Origin: an uncultured cyanobacterium
GTDB lineage: Bacteria; Cyanobacteriota; Cyanobacteriia; PCC-6307; Cyanobiaceae
Reading direction: 5' to 3'
Assembly (NCBI GenBank): GCA_903934745.1
Contig: CAIZOZ010000166.1
Location: 1 to 6,801, forward strand
Length of the DNA stretch: 6,801 nucleotides
Part shown: piece by piece, positions 1 through 5,407 of the stretch
How the letters are laid out: each line of letters starts with the position of its first letter
Position numbering within the stretch: position 1 is the stretch's first letter
Made by a program: the position numbers and the translations under genes
The notes under the pieces: generated by a model
Databases searched by the model: none
What the model was told of the DNA's origin: nothing
The model's input: only the letters and a program-made list of their open reading frames with translations

Positions 1-20
1 ATGGCGTCCGTAGGTTGCAT
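1..20 (-). CDS. possible start of a gene running off the left edge
   Basis: On the minus strand an ATG at 20 is preceded by AGGGA (plus-strand 28-32) with seven bases between, a good ribosome-binding geometry. Only six full codons are visible (Met-Gln-Pro-Thr-Asp-Ala), too few to identify anything. A second ATG at 27, in a different frame, has no spacing to the same site. It would follow ntrC by about 100 bases on the same strand. Confidence 0.2.
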
Positions 21-84
21 GGGCCATTCCCTGCTGGGCCTAGAGCGATCAAGGCGCCTCGTACGGAGGCCTCCAGCTCCGGAT

Positions 85-99
85 CCCCGCCACCCGGGG
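85..99. terminator. weak GC hairpin downstream of ntrC
   Basis: CCCCG (85-89), loop CCACC and CGGGG (95-99) form a 5-bp stem beginning 21 bases past the ntrC stop. A second small hairpin, GCCTC-GTACG-GAGGC, lies just beyond at about 56-70. Neither is followed by a T-run on the minus strand, so this is at best a non-canonical terminator. Confidence 0.2.
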
Positions 100-119
100 C
101 GCCTGAGCGCAGCGGTGCA

Positions 120-1562
120 TCAGACGGCCACAGGCAACAGCGCTTCGATCGCCTGGCGAAACTCACTGCGCTGTTTCACCCCCTTCCATTGCTGCTGCAG
201 CTCCTTGTTGAAGAACAGCTGCACCGTGGGGGTACCGGTGACTCCAGCCTGAACGGCAATCTCCTGATCGGCTTCGATGTCGATCTCAACGCCCTGGGCG
301 CGGCCGCCGAGCTCCTCGAGCACGCGCTTGAGCTGGGGCTTGAGGACATGACAGGGACCGCAGCTGGGGGAGGTATAGACGACCAACAGCGGATGACTGC
401 ACTCGTGATACAGCTTGCGCAGGGCAAAACCGCCCTTCTGCCAGAGGGCCTCCTGGTTGAAATTGGCCGCATCGCTGGTGACTGTGGGCTTCGGCTCTCC
501 CACCTCCAGCGGCTCGACGTTGTCCCGGCGCACAGTCACAGCCAGGTTGTGGTGACTGAGCCAGCGCTCGGCAGCCAAGGCCGCCTGGCAGCCGCTGCCG
601 GCTGCGGTGATGCCCTGGCGCCATTCGGCATCCGCCACATCACCGGCGGCATAGACCCCTTCAAGGCTGGTTTCCGGCCGGCCCGGCTGGGTGACCAGAT
701 ACCCCGCGCTGTTGAGCTCCAGTTGATCCCTGAACAGCCGGGTGTTCGGGGTATGGCCGATGGCATAGAAGAGGCCGCGCACAGGCAGCTCCCGGATCGT
801 TTGCGTGCCGGTGTCTTTCAGCAGAAGGCCGTTCATCCATTGGTCATCGCCGCTCGCATCCACCACCTGGCTGCGCCAGTGCACGCTGATCGCCGGATTG
901 GCCAGCACCCGATCGGCCATGGCGGCGCTCGCCCGCAGCTGGTCGCCGCGCACGATCAGGTGCACATGGCTGCCGTACTTGGTGAGATAAACAGCCTCCT
1001 CGCAGGCAGAGTCACCGCCACCGACCACCGCCAGCTCCTCGTTGCGGAACTGGGGCGTGGCGCCGTCACAGATGGCACAGGCGCTGATGCCGCGGCTCCA
1101 GAAGCGCTCTTCATGGGGCAGCCCAAGGCGGTTGGCACTGGCGCCGGTGGCCAGGATCAGCGCCTGAGCCTGGATCGTCTGGCCGTCGGCTTTGATGCGG
1201 AAGGGGCGCTGGGAGAAATCGATCGCCTCGGCATCGGCCTCCAGCAGCCGGGTGCCCCAGCGCAGCGCCTGGGCCTTGCAGCGATCCATCAGGTCGGGGC
1301 CAAGGATGCCGTCAGGAAAACCCGGAAAGTTCTCGACATGGGTGGTGGTCATCAGCTGGCCACCGGGGATGCCCCCGTCCTCGAAGCCGGTGATCAACAG
1401 GGGGCTGAGATTGGCCCGGGCGGCGTAGATGGCCGCCGTGTAGCCGGCAGGGCCGGATCCGACGATCACCAGATTCTCAATCTCCTGCGCCTGACCATTT
1501 TCAACCGCAGTCGCATCGACCTGAGGTTTCAGCTGCGCGTCGGCCATGGTCTTGAACGCCAT
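120..1562 (-). CDS. ntrC: NADPH-dependent thioredoxin reductase fused to thioredoxin (NTRC)
   Basis: A 480-residue flavoprotein that passes electrons from NADPH through FAD and a redox-active disulfide to its own C-terminal thioredoxin domain; known NTRC enzymes reduce 2-Cys peroxiredoxins and act in the cytosol or stroma. Seen in the sequence: FAD-binding GSGPAG at 35-40, ATG at 138-140, the reductase active site CAICDG at 162-167 (Cys162, Cys165), NADPH-binding VVGGGDSA at 179-186, and the second FAD motif AAGDV at 305-309. After a linker of about 40 residues comes a thioredoxin domain with CGPC at 401-404, lacking the usual Trp before the Cys as in other NTRCs, and a TGTP cis-proline motif at 442-445. 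Length fits the family. The start is supported by GAGG seven bases upstream; the next Met, residue 6, has no such site. An oddity is VRGDQLRA at 204-211 where HRRxxxRA is usual. The symbol ntrC here means the NTRC fusion, not the nitrogen regulator; databases may call it trxB. It is the last gene of the minus-strand group. Confidence 0.95.
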   Translation of the reverse strand: MAFKTMADAQLKPQVDATAVENGQAQEIENLVIVGSGPAGYTAAIYAARANLSPLLITGFEDGGIPGGQLMTTTHVENFPGFPDGILGPDLMDRCKAQALRWGTRLLEADAEAIDFSQRPFRIKADGQTIQAQALILATGASANRLGLPHEERFWSRGISACAICDGATPQFRNEELAVVGGGDSACEEAVYLTKYGSHVHLIVRGDQLRASAAMADRVLANPAISVHWRSQVVDASGDDQWMNGLLLKDTGTQTIRELPVRGLFYAIGHTPNTRLFRDQLELNSAGYLVTQPGRPETSLEGVYAAGDVADAEWRQGITAAGSGCQAALAAERWLSHHNLAVTVRRDNVEPLEVGEPKPTVTSDAANFNQEALWQKGGFALRKLYHECSHPLLVVYTSPSCGPCHVLKPQLKRVLEELGGRAQGVEIDIEADQEIAVQAGVTGTPTVQLFFNKELQQQWKGVKQRSEFRQAIEALLPVAV

Positions 1563-1580
1563 TCATAGGCCTCAAGCCTA
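1563..1580 (-). promoter_or_regulatory. ribosome binding site and small hairpin before ntrC
   Basis: On the minus strand GAGG (plus-strand CCTC, 1570-1573) stands seven bases before the ATG at 1562, which supports that start. The same bases lie in a perfect 5-bp inverted repeat, TAGGC-CTCAA-GCCTA at 1566-1580, with most of the Shine-Dalgarno sequence in the loop. The RBS is a reasonable call. Any control by the hairpin is speculation. Confidence 0.5.
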
Positions 1581-1609
1581 GGGATGGGCCCTCGCCGAGC
1601 GACGATCCC
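1581..1609 (-). other. possible structured leader of ntrC
   Basis: The leader between the AT-rich island and ntrC contains nested complementary arms: GGGAT (1581-1585) with ATCCC (1605-1609), enclosing TCGC (1592-1595) with GCGA (1599-1602) around a CGA loop. In high-GC DNA such arms arise often by chance. The rest of the 152-base gap shows no open frame with coding character. Confidence 0.2.
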
Positions 1610-1694
1610 CAACCACAACCAGGCACTGACAGCTCTGCAGGCACCTCAGGCAGCCCTGGGCCATGCCGCGGCCGAGGCCAGAGAGGCGGGATTG

Positions 1695-1708
1695 TCAAAA
1701 TCTTTTGA
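1695..1708. promoter_or_regulatory. AT-rich inverted repeat between the 106-residue gene and ntrC
   Basis: TCAAAA-TC-TTTTGA is a perfect 6-bp inverted repeat in the only clearly AT-rich stretch of this part of the window (about 1691-1718). It starts seven bases after the stop codon of the 106-residue gene and about 130 bases before ntrC. It could be a weak terminator for the former or an operator/promoter element for the latter. A TTGACA hexamer on the minus strand (1698 to 1693) overlaps it and would make a good -35 box, but no good -10 box lies 16-18 bases downstream, so I cannot call a promoter. Confidence 0.3.
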
Positions 1709-1714
1709 TTTGCT

Positions 1715-2035
1715 TTAGATTCCCAGGCGTCCGTCGGTTTCCGGTTTCCGCTCCAGCGTCAGATGCCTGGGCACCATCAGCACGTTCGCCTGGAGCACAT
1801 CCGGATGATCTTCCAGGCTCACCAGCCACTCCCTGAATTCCTCGCTCAAGGCAAAGCTGTCTTCATAGAGCTCGCGACTGTCCAGGGCGGCCCGACGCGC
1901 CAAGGCCCAGCAGACCGCCACCGTCACCCGACGATGGACCCTGGCATCCAGGGGGTTCTCGTTGTGGGGGTCGTACGAGCCCGCCTCCCAATCGCGGCCC
2001 TCCTGGTTGGTCGAGTCGTCGTTCGGCCCAGACAT
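1715..2035 (-). CDS. conserved-looking 106-residue protein of unknown function
   Basis: I do not recognise this protein. The first 30 residues are polar, rich in Asp, Glu, Asn and Gly, and probably disordered. Residues about 32-72 look helical: a basic, Ala-rich segment (RVHRRVTVAVCWALARRAAL) followed by a very acidic one (ELYEDSFALSEEFREWLVSLED). The tail contains LMVPRHLTLERKPE. There is one Cys (42), no signal peptide and no membrane segment, so it is probably soluble and cytosolic. The start is well supported: on the minus strand GGAG stands seven bases before the ATG (plus-strand CTCC at 2043-2046), with AAGG closer in. It lies between the helicase and ntrC on the same strand, and no separate promoter is evident, so co-transcription with the helicase is possible. 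It is more likely real than its opposite-strand frame because of the clear RBS and mixed, non-repetitive composition. Confidence 0.75.
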   Translation of the reverse strand: MSGPNDDSTNQEGRDWEAGSYDPHNENPLDARVHRRVTVAVCWALARRAALDSRELYEDSFALSEEFREWLVSLEDHPDVLQANVLMVPRHLTLERKPETDGRLGI

Positions 2036-2061
2036 GACCTTGCTCCGGCTTGGCTCAGGTT

Positions 2062-2083
2062 GCCGGCTCAGGAACTAGCCGGC
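2062..2083. other. 7-bp-stem hairpin between helicase and 106-residue gene
   Basis: GCCGGCT (2062-2068), an 8-base loop and AGCCGGC (2077-2083) form a perfect GC-rich stem. It lies 65 bases after the helicase stop and 27 bases before the start of the next gene, on the transcribed minus strand. No T-run follows on either strand, so it is not a canonical intrinsic terminator. It could be a processing or attenuating hairpin, or a weak terminator. The rest of the 112-base gap holds only a short GTTG-ACA-CAAC palindrome (2091-2101) and no recognisable promoter. Confidence 0.35.
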
Positions 2084-2147
2084 GGTGTTGGTTGACACAA
2101 CGTCGCACATCCACAGGCTCCAGGCCGCGATCGAGCTGTTCGGGTTT

Positions 2148-3764
2148 CTAACCTGCGCGACCGAGGAAATCAGGCAACTGCGGCCCATTCATGCGGATCA
2201 CGGCGCCGGCATCGTCGGCCAGGGCCTGCAGGGGGAGACGTAGATCTGCAGCAGTACTGCCTGGAGCGGGACAGGCGCTTTCCGACGCCTGGCTGCGAAT
2301 CACGTAGGGCTCGCTCAACGACCAGCTGCGGGCGTGGCTGATCAGCAGTGGATCGGCAGGGGCAAACACATAGGACGGCTGGCGCGGAATCGCTTCGAGT
2401 TGGGCGCGGCCAGCGTCCATGCGCACGGCGCGGGTGATCGCCTGCACGAAGCGGCTGCGGGTCACCACGGTGGTGAGATACGCGACCACCCGCAGCCTTG
2501 GCGCGTCGAACCCCTCGGCACACATGTCGATGCTCACCAGCCAGTCGGCTTCTCCCGCCTGAAATGCCGCCAACCGGCCAGCCGCCTCTGGATCCTGGGA
2601 ATGGACCAGATGCACCCGATCGCCTTCACCTTCCAGCAACCTGGCGATCTTGCCGGCGTGCTCGATGTCTCGGGCAATCACCAGACCGCCGGCGCCGGGG
2701 TGCTCCAACCGCACCCGTTCGAGGCGGCGCCGGGCCTGGAGCAGCAGCCGCAGAGCAATGCCTCCCCCATCCCCGAGACGGATGGCACGACGCAGATTGC
2801 GGGCCCGCCAGCTCTCCCTTAGTTCACTGGAAACCGGCGAGGCTTCCCGCTGGCCCGCCAGCCCTGGGCGGCCGTGCTCCACCCAGCCATCCTGAAAGCG
2901 GAATTCCAACGGCCGCACATCGCCGGCCATGATCAGCAGGCGGGGTTCCACGCAGAGATCGGGCACGATCCGCTCGGCCATGACACCGTTGTGTTCCACC
3001 CGCAGGCGACGGGCCGCGCAGAAGGCCAGATTGTCGGCCCGGAACGGGGTGCCCGAGAGGCCCAGACGCAACCTGGCTCCCGTGCTCAGGATCGAGAAGG
3101 CATGGCCCCAGGCCGTGGCCTCCGGTTCCTCCGGATCCAGGCCGAGGTGATGCACCTCATCCGCGATCGCCAACCAGCGCCACTGGCCCAGGGCCGGCAG
3201 CAGATCGCGCTCCAGCTGCTGGCGCTGGCGAGCCGCCGCCTGGTAACTGATCAGCAGGCCATCGGTCTGCCCCTGCGGCTCCCAGCTCCCCTCCCACTCC
3301 TGGATCGTGAGCCCGAGGCGCGCCGCCGCGGCCAGCCACTGGCGGCCAATGGTGGTGCGATGACAAAACACCAGAAAGCAATCGAGCCGTCCTTCCTGCT
3401 GCAGCCGCTGAAAGCCGAGCAGGGCGCCGAGAGTTTTGCCGGCCCCTGGCCCGGCATGGATCAACACATCTTCGCCGGCTGGGCCGGCGGCCAGCAGCCG
3501 GGCCCGCAACAACTGGATCAGGCGGTTCTGCCAGTCGCGTGGTTGCAGGCGCGGCATCGGCGCTGGGCTTTGGGCGGCACCCCTGCCCCCCAGGTCGAAC
3601 GACGGCATCAGCATCGGCCGATTCTGGGGGGCAGGGCGCAGCGCCGGCGAAGACGACCTCCCGCTGGCGCTTCTGGTGGAGGACGAACCCTCATGGGCAT
3701 CACCGCTGGTGTCCCTGGCTTCCAGGCCTAGCCCTCCCCGGAACCCCGGCCCCGCCTCCTGCAT
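2148..3764 (-). CDS. superfamily II DEAD/DEAH-type helicase
   Basis: An ATP-dependent nucleic-acid helicase or translocase with the two-domain core of superfamily II, closest in style to the SSL2-like (COG1061) group. Motifs in order: Gln-containing DWQ at 77-79, Walker A AGPGAGKT at 104-111, motif Ia LVFCHRTTIGRQW at 131-143, Walker B DEVH at 202-205, motif III SGTP at 237-240, motif V-like SIDMCAEGFDAP at 411-422, and motif VI QAITRAVR at 441-448. All catalytic motifs are intact. The C-terminal 85 residues carry no motif I recognise. Substrate (DNA or RNA) and cellular role cannot be told from sequence. The start is uncertain: residues 1-50 are Ser/Arg/Pro/Gly-rich, use codons rare in the neighbours (AGA, AGG, CTA, GGA) and are preceded by AGGAG only two bases from the ATG. 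Internal Met51 (3614), Met53 (3608) and Met70 (3557) are alternatives; Met70 sits just before the core. It is transcribed away from pntA1. Confidence 0.88.
   Translation of the reverse strand: MQEAGPGFRGGLGLEARDTSGDAHEGSSSTRSASGRSSSPALRPAPQNRPMLMPSFDLGGRGAAQSPAPMPRLQPRDWQNRLIQLLRARLLAAGPAGEDVLIHAGPGAGKTLGALLGFQRLQQEGRLDCFLVFCHRTTIGRQWLAAAARLGLTIQEWEGSWEPQGQTDGLLISYQAAARQRQQLERDLLPALGQWRWLAIADEVHHLGLDPEEPEATAWGHAFSILSTGARLRLGLSGTPFRADNLAFCAARRLRVEHNGVMAERIVPDLCVEPRLLIMAGDVRPLEFRFQDGWVEHGRPGLAGQREASPVSSELRESWRARNLRRAIRLGDGGGIALRLLLQARRRLERVRLEHPGAGGLVIARDIEHAGKIARLLEGEGDRVHLVHSQDPEAAGRLAAFQAGEADWLVSIDMCAEGFDAPRLRVVAYLTTVVTRSRFVQAITRAVRMDAGRAQLEAIPRQPSYVFAPADPLLISHARSWSLSEPYVIRSQASESACPAPGSTAADLRLPLQALADDAGAVIRMNGPQLPDFLGRAG
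3163..3170. repeat. HIP1 octamer GCGATCGC
   Basis: A single exact copy of the highly iterated palindrome GCGATCGC, abundant in many cyanobacterial genomes. It lies in the helicase gene at the codons for Ala-Ile-Ala just before the DEVH box. One copy in 6.8 kb is weak but consistent support for a cyanobacterial source. Confidence 0.6.
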
Positions 3765-3951
3765 CGCTCCTACCGATGAGCTGATTGCCGAGCCTCGCTG
3801 CCATCTGGAGCGCTATTGGCAGCAGCACTGCGACATCAATCCGATGATCCTGCGGCCGCGCTTGCTGCGGCACCGGGGTGAGCTGCCACAGGTGGGCGAG
3901 TCCGCACATACCCGCCGCTTTGCCTTGTTTGGTCAGGTCGACTTCTTCTAA
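3709..3951 (+). CDS. possible small protein or gene remnant upstream of pntA1
   Basis: I do not recognise the product. The frame ends at TAA 3949-3951, 26 bases before pntA1. In the 58 codons from 3775 to 3948, hand-counted G+C is about 71% at position 1, 40% at position 2 and 78% at position 3, the pattern of real coding DNA here. The peptide is rich in Trp, Tyr, His, Cys and Phe, unlike the Gly/Gln/His-poor-quality shadows elsewhere, for example CHLERYWQQHCDINP followed later by HTRRFALFGQVDFF. The start is the problem: GTG at 3709 gives 80 residues but overlaps the long form of the opposite-strand helicase and lacks an RBS; ATG at 3844 gives 35 residues. An ATG at 3776 is in another frame and stops after two codons, so a frameshifted start is possible. 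It could be a genuine small gene, or the tail of a decayed one. Confidence 0.35.
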   Translation: MSLASRPSPPRNPGPASCIAPTDELIAEPRCHLERYWQQHCDINPMILRPRLLRHRGELPQVGESAHTRRFALFGQVDFF

Positions 3952-3952
3952 T
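3925..3952 (+). promoter_or_regulatory. candidate promoter for the pnt operon
   Basis: TTGTTT (3925-3930) and TCTAAT (3947-3952) are separated by 16 bases; the -10 box matches TATAAT at five of six positions and the -35 box matches TTGACA at three. Transcription would start near 3959, leaving a leader of about 20-28 bases before pntA1. The -10 box overlaps the stop codon of the small frame ending at 3951. It is the best promoter-like pair in the divergent region, but hand matching alone gives moderate support. Confidence 0.35.
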
Positions 3953-3977
3953 AGAGCGAGTTTGCGGATGAAGGCCG

Positions 3978-5120
3978 TTGCTGACGATGCTGGTACCCCG
4001 GGAGCTCGCTCCCGGAGAGAAGCGGGTGGCTGCCACACCGGAAACGGTGAAGCGGCTGATGGCCAAAGGCGTGAGCCTGAAGGTGGAATGCGGTGCCGGC
4101 CTGGCGGCGGGCTTCCGCGATGACGATTTCGCCGCGGTCGGCGCCGCACTGACGCAGGCCGCGGACCTGCCCTGGAACGAAGCCGATGGCGTGTTGTGCG
4201 TGAATCCACCGCCCAACGAAAGCCTGGACCGCCTGCGGCCTGGATCCCTGCTGGTGGGCCTGCTGGCCCCCTATGGCGCCGGCGACCTGGCCGAAACCCT
4301 CAATCGCCGCCAGGCCTCCGCCATCGCCCTCGAGCTGTTGCCCCGCATCAGCCGGGCCCAATCGATGGATGTGCTTTCTTCCCAGGCCAACATCGCCGGC
4401 TACAAGGCGGTGCTGCTGGCGGCGACGGCGCTCGATCGCTATGTGCCGATGCTGATGACAGCCGCCGGCACGATCCAGCCCTCCAGGGTGCTGGTGCTGG
4501 GGGCGGGGGTGGCTGGTCTGCAGGCCGTCGCCACCGCCAAGCGGCTGGGCGGCGTGGTGTACGTCTCCGACGTCCGGCCCGCTGTCAAGGAGCAGGTGGA
4601 ATCGCTGGGCGGCCGTTTCATCGACCCGCCCGAGATCGCCGAGAAGCCCGCTGAACAGGGTGGCTATGCCAACCAGGCCAGCGAAGAGTTCCTGGAGGCC
4701 CAGCGCCAGCAACTGGCTGCGCAGTTGGCCCTGGCCGACATGGTGATCTGCACCGCCCTGGTGCCGGGCCGCACGGCCCCGCGCCTGATCAGTGAGGCGA
4801 TGCTTGATGGCATGCGGCCAGGCTCGGTGGTGGTGGACCTGGCGGTGGCCCAGGGGGGCAACTGCTTCGGCACGGTCGCCGGCACCACGGTGGAACGCCA
4901 TGGCGTGCTGCTGATCGGCGCCGATGCCCTGCCCAGCAGCGTGCCCAACCATGCCAGCGCCCTCTATGCCCGCAATGTGGCGGCCCTGATCGAGCACGTG
5001 CTCGGCGATGGCGCCCTGCAGCTCGATCCGCAGGACCCCATCCTTGAAGGCTGCCTGCTCACCCATGGCGGCCTCTGCCGCCGTGACGACGTCGTCTATC
5101 CCAACCGTGCTTCGCAATGA
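3978..5120 (+). CDS. pntA: NAD(P) transhydrogenase subunit alpha part 1 (NAD(H)-binding domain I)
   Basis: This 380-residue soluble subunit binds NAD(H) and exchanges hydride with the NADP(H) domain of PntB. Seen in the sequence: N-terminal MLVPRE and EKRVAATPETVKRL, the highly conserved RISRAQSMDVLSSQANIAGY at 123-142, the nucleotide-binding GAGVAG at 175-180 with Asp198 (in SDVRPAVKEQ) placed to hold the adenosine ribose, TALVPGRTAPRLI at 259-271 and VVVDLAVAQGGN at 284-295. Length equals domain I of E. coli PntA; the membrane part is a separate gene, as in cyanobacteria. Start choice: TTG at 3978 restores a first beta-strand of normal length (MLTMLVPRE against MRIGIPRE in E. coli) but has AAGG only three bases upstream; ATG at 3987 has AAGG 12 bases upstream and a shorter strand. 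Either is possible. It overlaps pntA2 by four bases (ATGA), so the two are translationally coupled. Confidence 0.95.
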   Translation: MLTMLVPRELAPGEKRVAATPETVKRLMAKGVSLKVECGAGLAAGFRDDDFAAVGAALTQAADLPWNEADGVLCVNPPPNESLDRLRPGSLLVGLLAPYGAGDLAETLNRRQASAIALELLPRISRAQSMDVLSSQANIAGYKAVLLAATALDRYVPMLMTAAGTIQPSRVLVLGAGVAGLQAVATAKRLGGVVYVSDVRPAVKEQVESLGGRFIDPPEIAEKPAEQGGYANQASEEFLEAQRQQLAAQLALADMVICTALVPGRTAPRLISEAMLDGMRPGSVVVDLAVAQGGNCFGTVAGTTVERHGVLLIGADALPSSVPNHASALYARNVAALIEHVLGDGALQLDPQDPILEGCLLTHGGLCRRDDVVYPNRASQ

Positions 5121-5407
5121 GCGTTCTCTCTCAGGCCCTCTGGGTGCTGCTGCTCGGCAGCCTGCTGGGCCTTGAACTGATCGGCAAGGTGCCCCCCACC
5201 CTGCACACGCCGCTGATGTCCGGGGCGAATGCGATCAGCGGCATCACGGTGCTGGCTTCGCTCACCCTGATCCAGAAGGCCGGCGACAACCAGGCCCTGC
5301 TGCTGATCGGAGCCCTGTCGCTGGGCTTCGCGCTTTACAACGTCGTCGGCGGCTTTCTGGTCACCGACCGCATGCTCGCCATGTTCCGCCGCAAGGGAGA
5401 CGCCTGA
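5117..5407 (+). CDS. pntA2: NAD(P) transhydrogenase subunit alpha part 2 (membrane domain)
   Basis: A 96-residue membrane subunit corresponding to the C-terminal hydrophobic part of E. coli PntA. With the membrane half of PntB it forms the proton channel; in cyanobacteria the complex is placed in the thylakoid membrane. Three hydrophobic segments are visible, roughly residues 5-23, 36-53 and 58-83. Family signatures are VPPTLHTPLMSGANAISG at 25-42 (E. coli has ALHTPLMSVTNAISG) and NVVGGFLVTDRMLAMFRRKG at 75-94 (GGFTVTQRMLKMFRK in E. coli). Its ATG overlaps the pntA1 stop as ATGA and no Shine-Dalgarno sequence precedes it, so it probably depends on translational coupling. Its stop overlaps the pntB start. 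The second segment has Ser41 where some split transhydrogenases carry a channel His. Confidence 0.95.
   Translation: MSVLSQALWVLLLGSLLGLELIGKVPPTLHTPLMSGANAISGITVLASLTLIQKAGDNQALLLIGALSLGFALYNVVGGFLVTDRMLAMFRRKGDA
5395..5399 (+). promoter_or_regulatory. ribosome binding site of pntB
   Basis: GGGAG inside the last codons of pntA2 ends seven bases before the pntB ATG at 5407. It fixes that start, and shows that pntB has its own ribosome entry in addition to coupling with pntA2. Confidence 0.65.

Noticed and set aside
49..120. A 23-residue minus-strand frame whose ATG overlaps the ntrC stop (TGATG)
   Set aside because: The overlap resembles coupling, but the peptide is very short and Arg/Pro-rich and covers the GC hairpins, so chance is more likely.
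15..1568. A 517-codon plus-strand open frame covering ntrC
   Set aside because: It is antisense to the complete, motif-bearing NTRC and its protein is the Gly/Gln/His/Ala-rich type typical of reverse frames in high-GC genes.
1501..1698. A 65-codon minus-strand frame in the gap before ntrC
   Set aside because: It overlaps the ntrC start in another phase, lacks an RBS and its composition looks non-coding.
2091..2101. GTTG-ACA-CAAC palindrome with a plus-strand TTGACA
   Set aside because: Four-base arms are expected by chance, and no gene begins downstream on the plus strand.
2874..3731. A 285-codon plus-strand open frame over the helicase N-terminal half
   Set aside because: It is antisense to Walker A and DEVH motif regions, with shadow-like composition and no RBS.
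3948..5117. A 389-codon minus-strand open frame over pntA1
   Set aside because: Its sequence is the complement of conserved transhydrogenase motifs and is rich in Gly, His and Gln; no family features.
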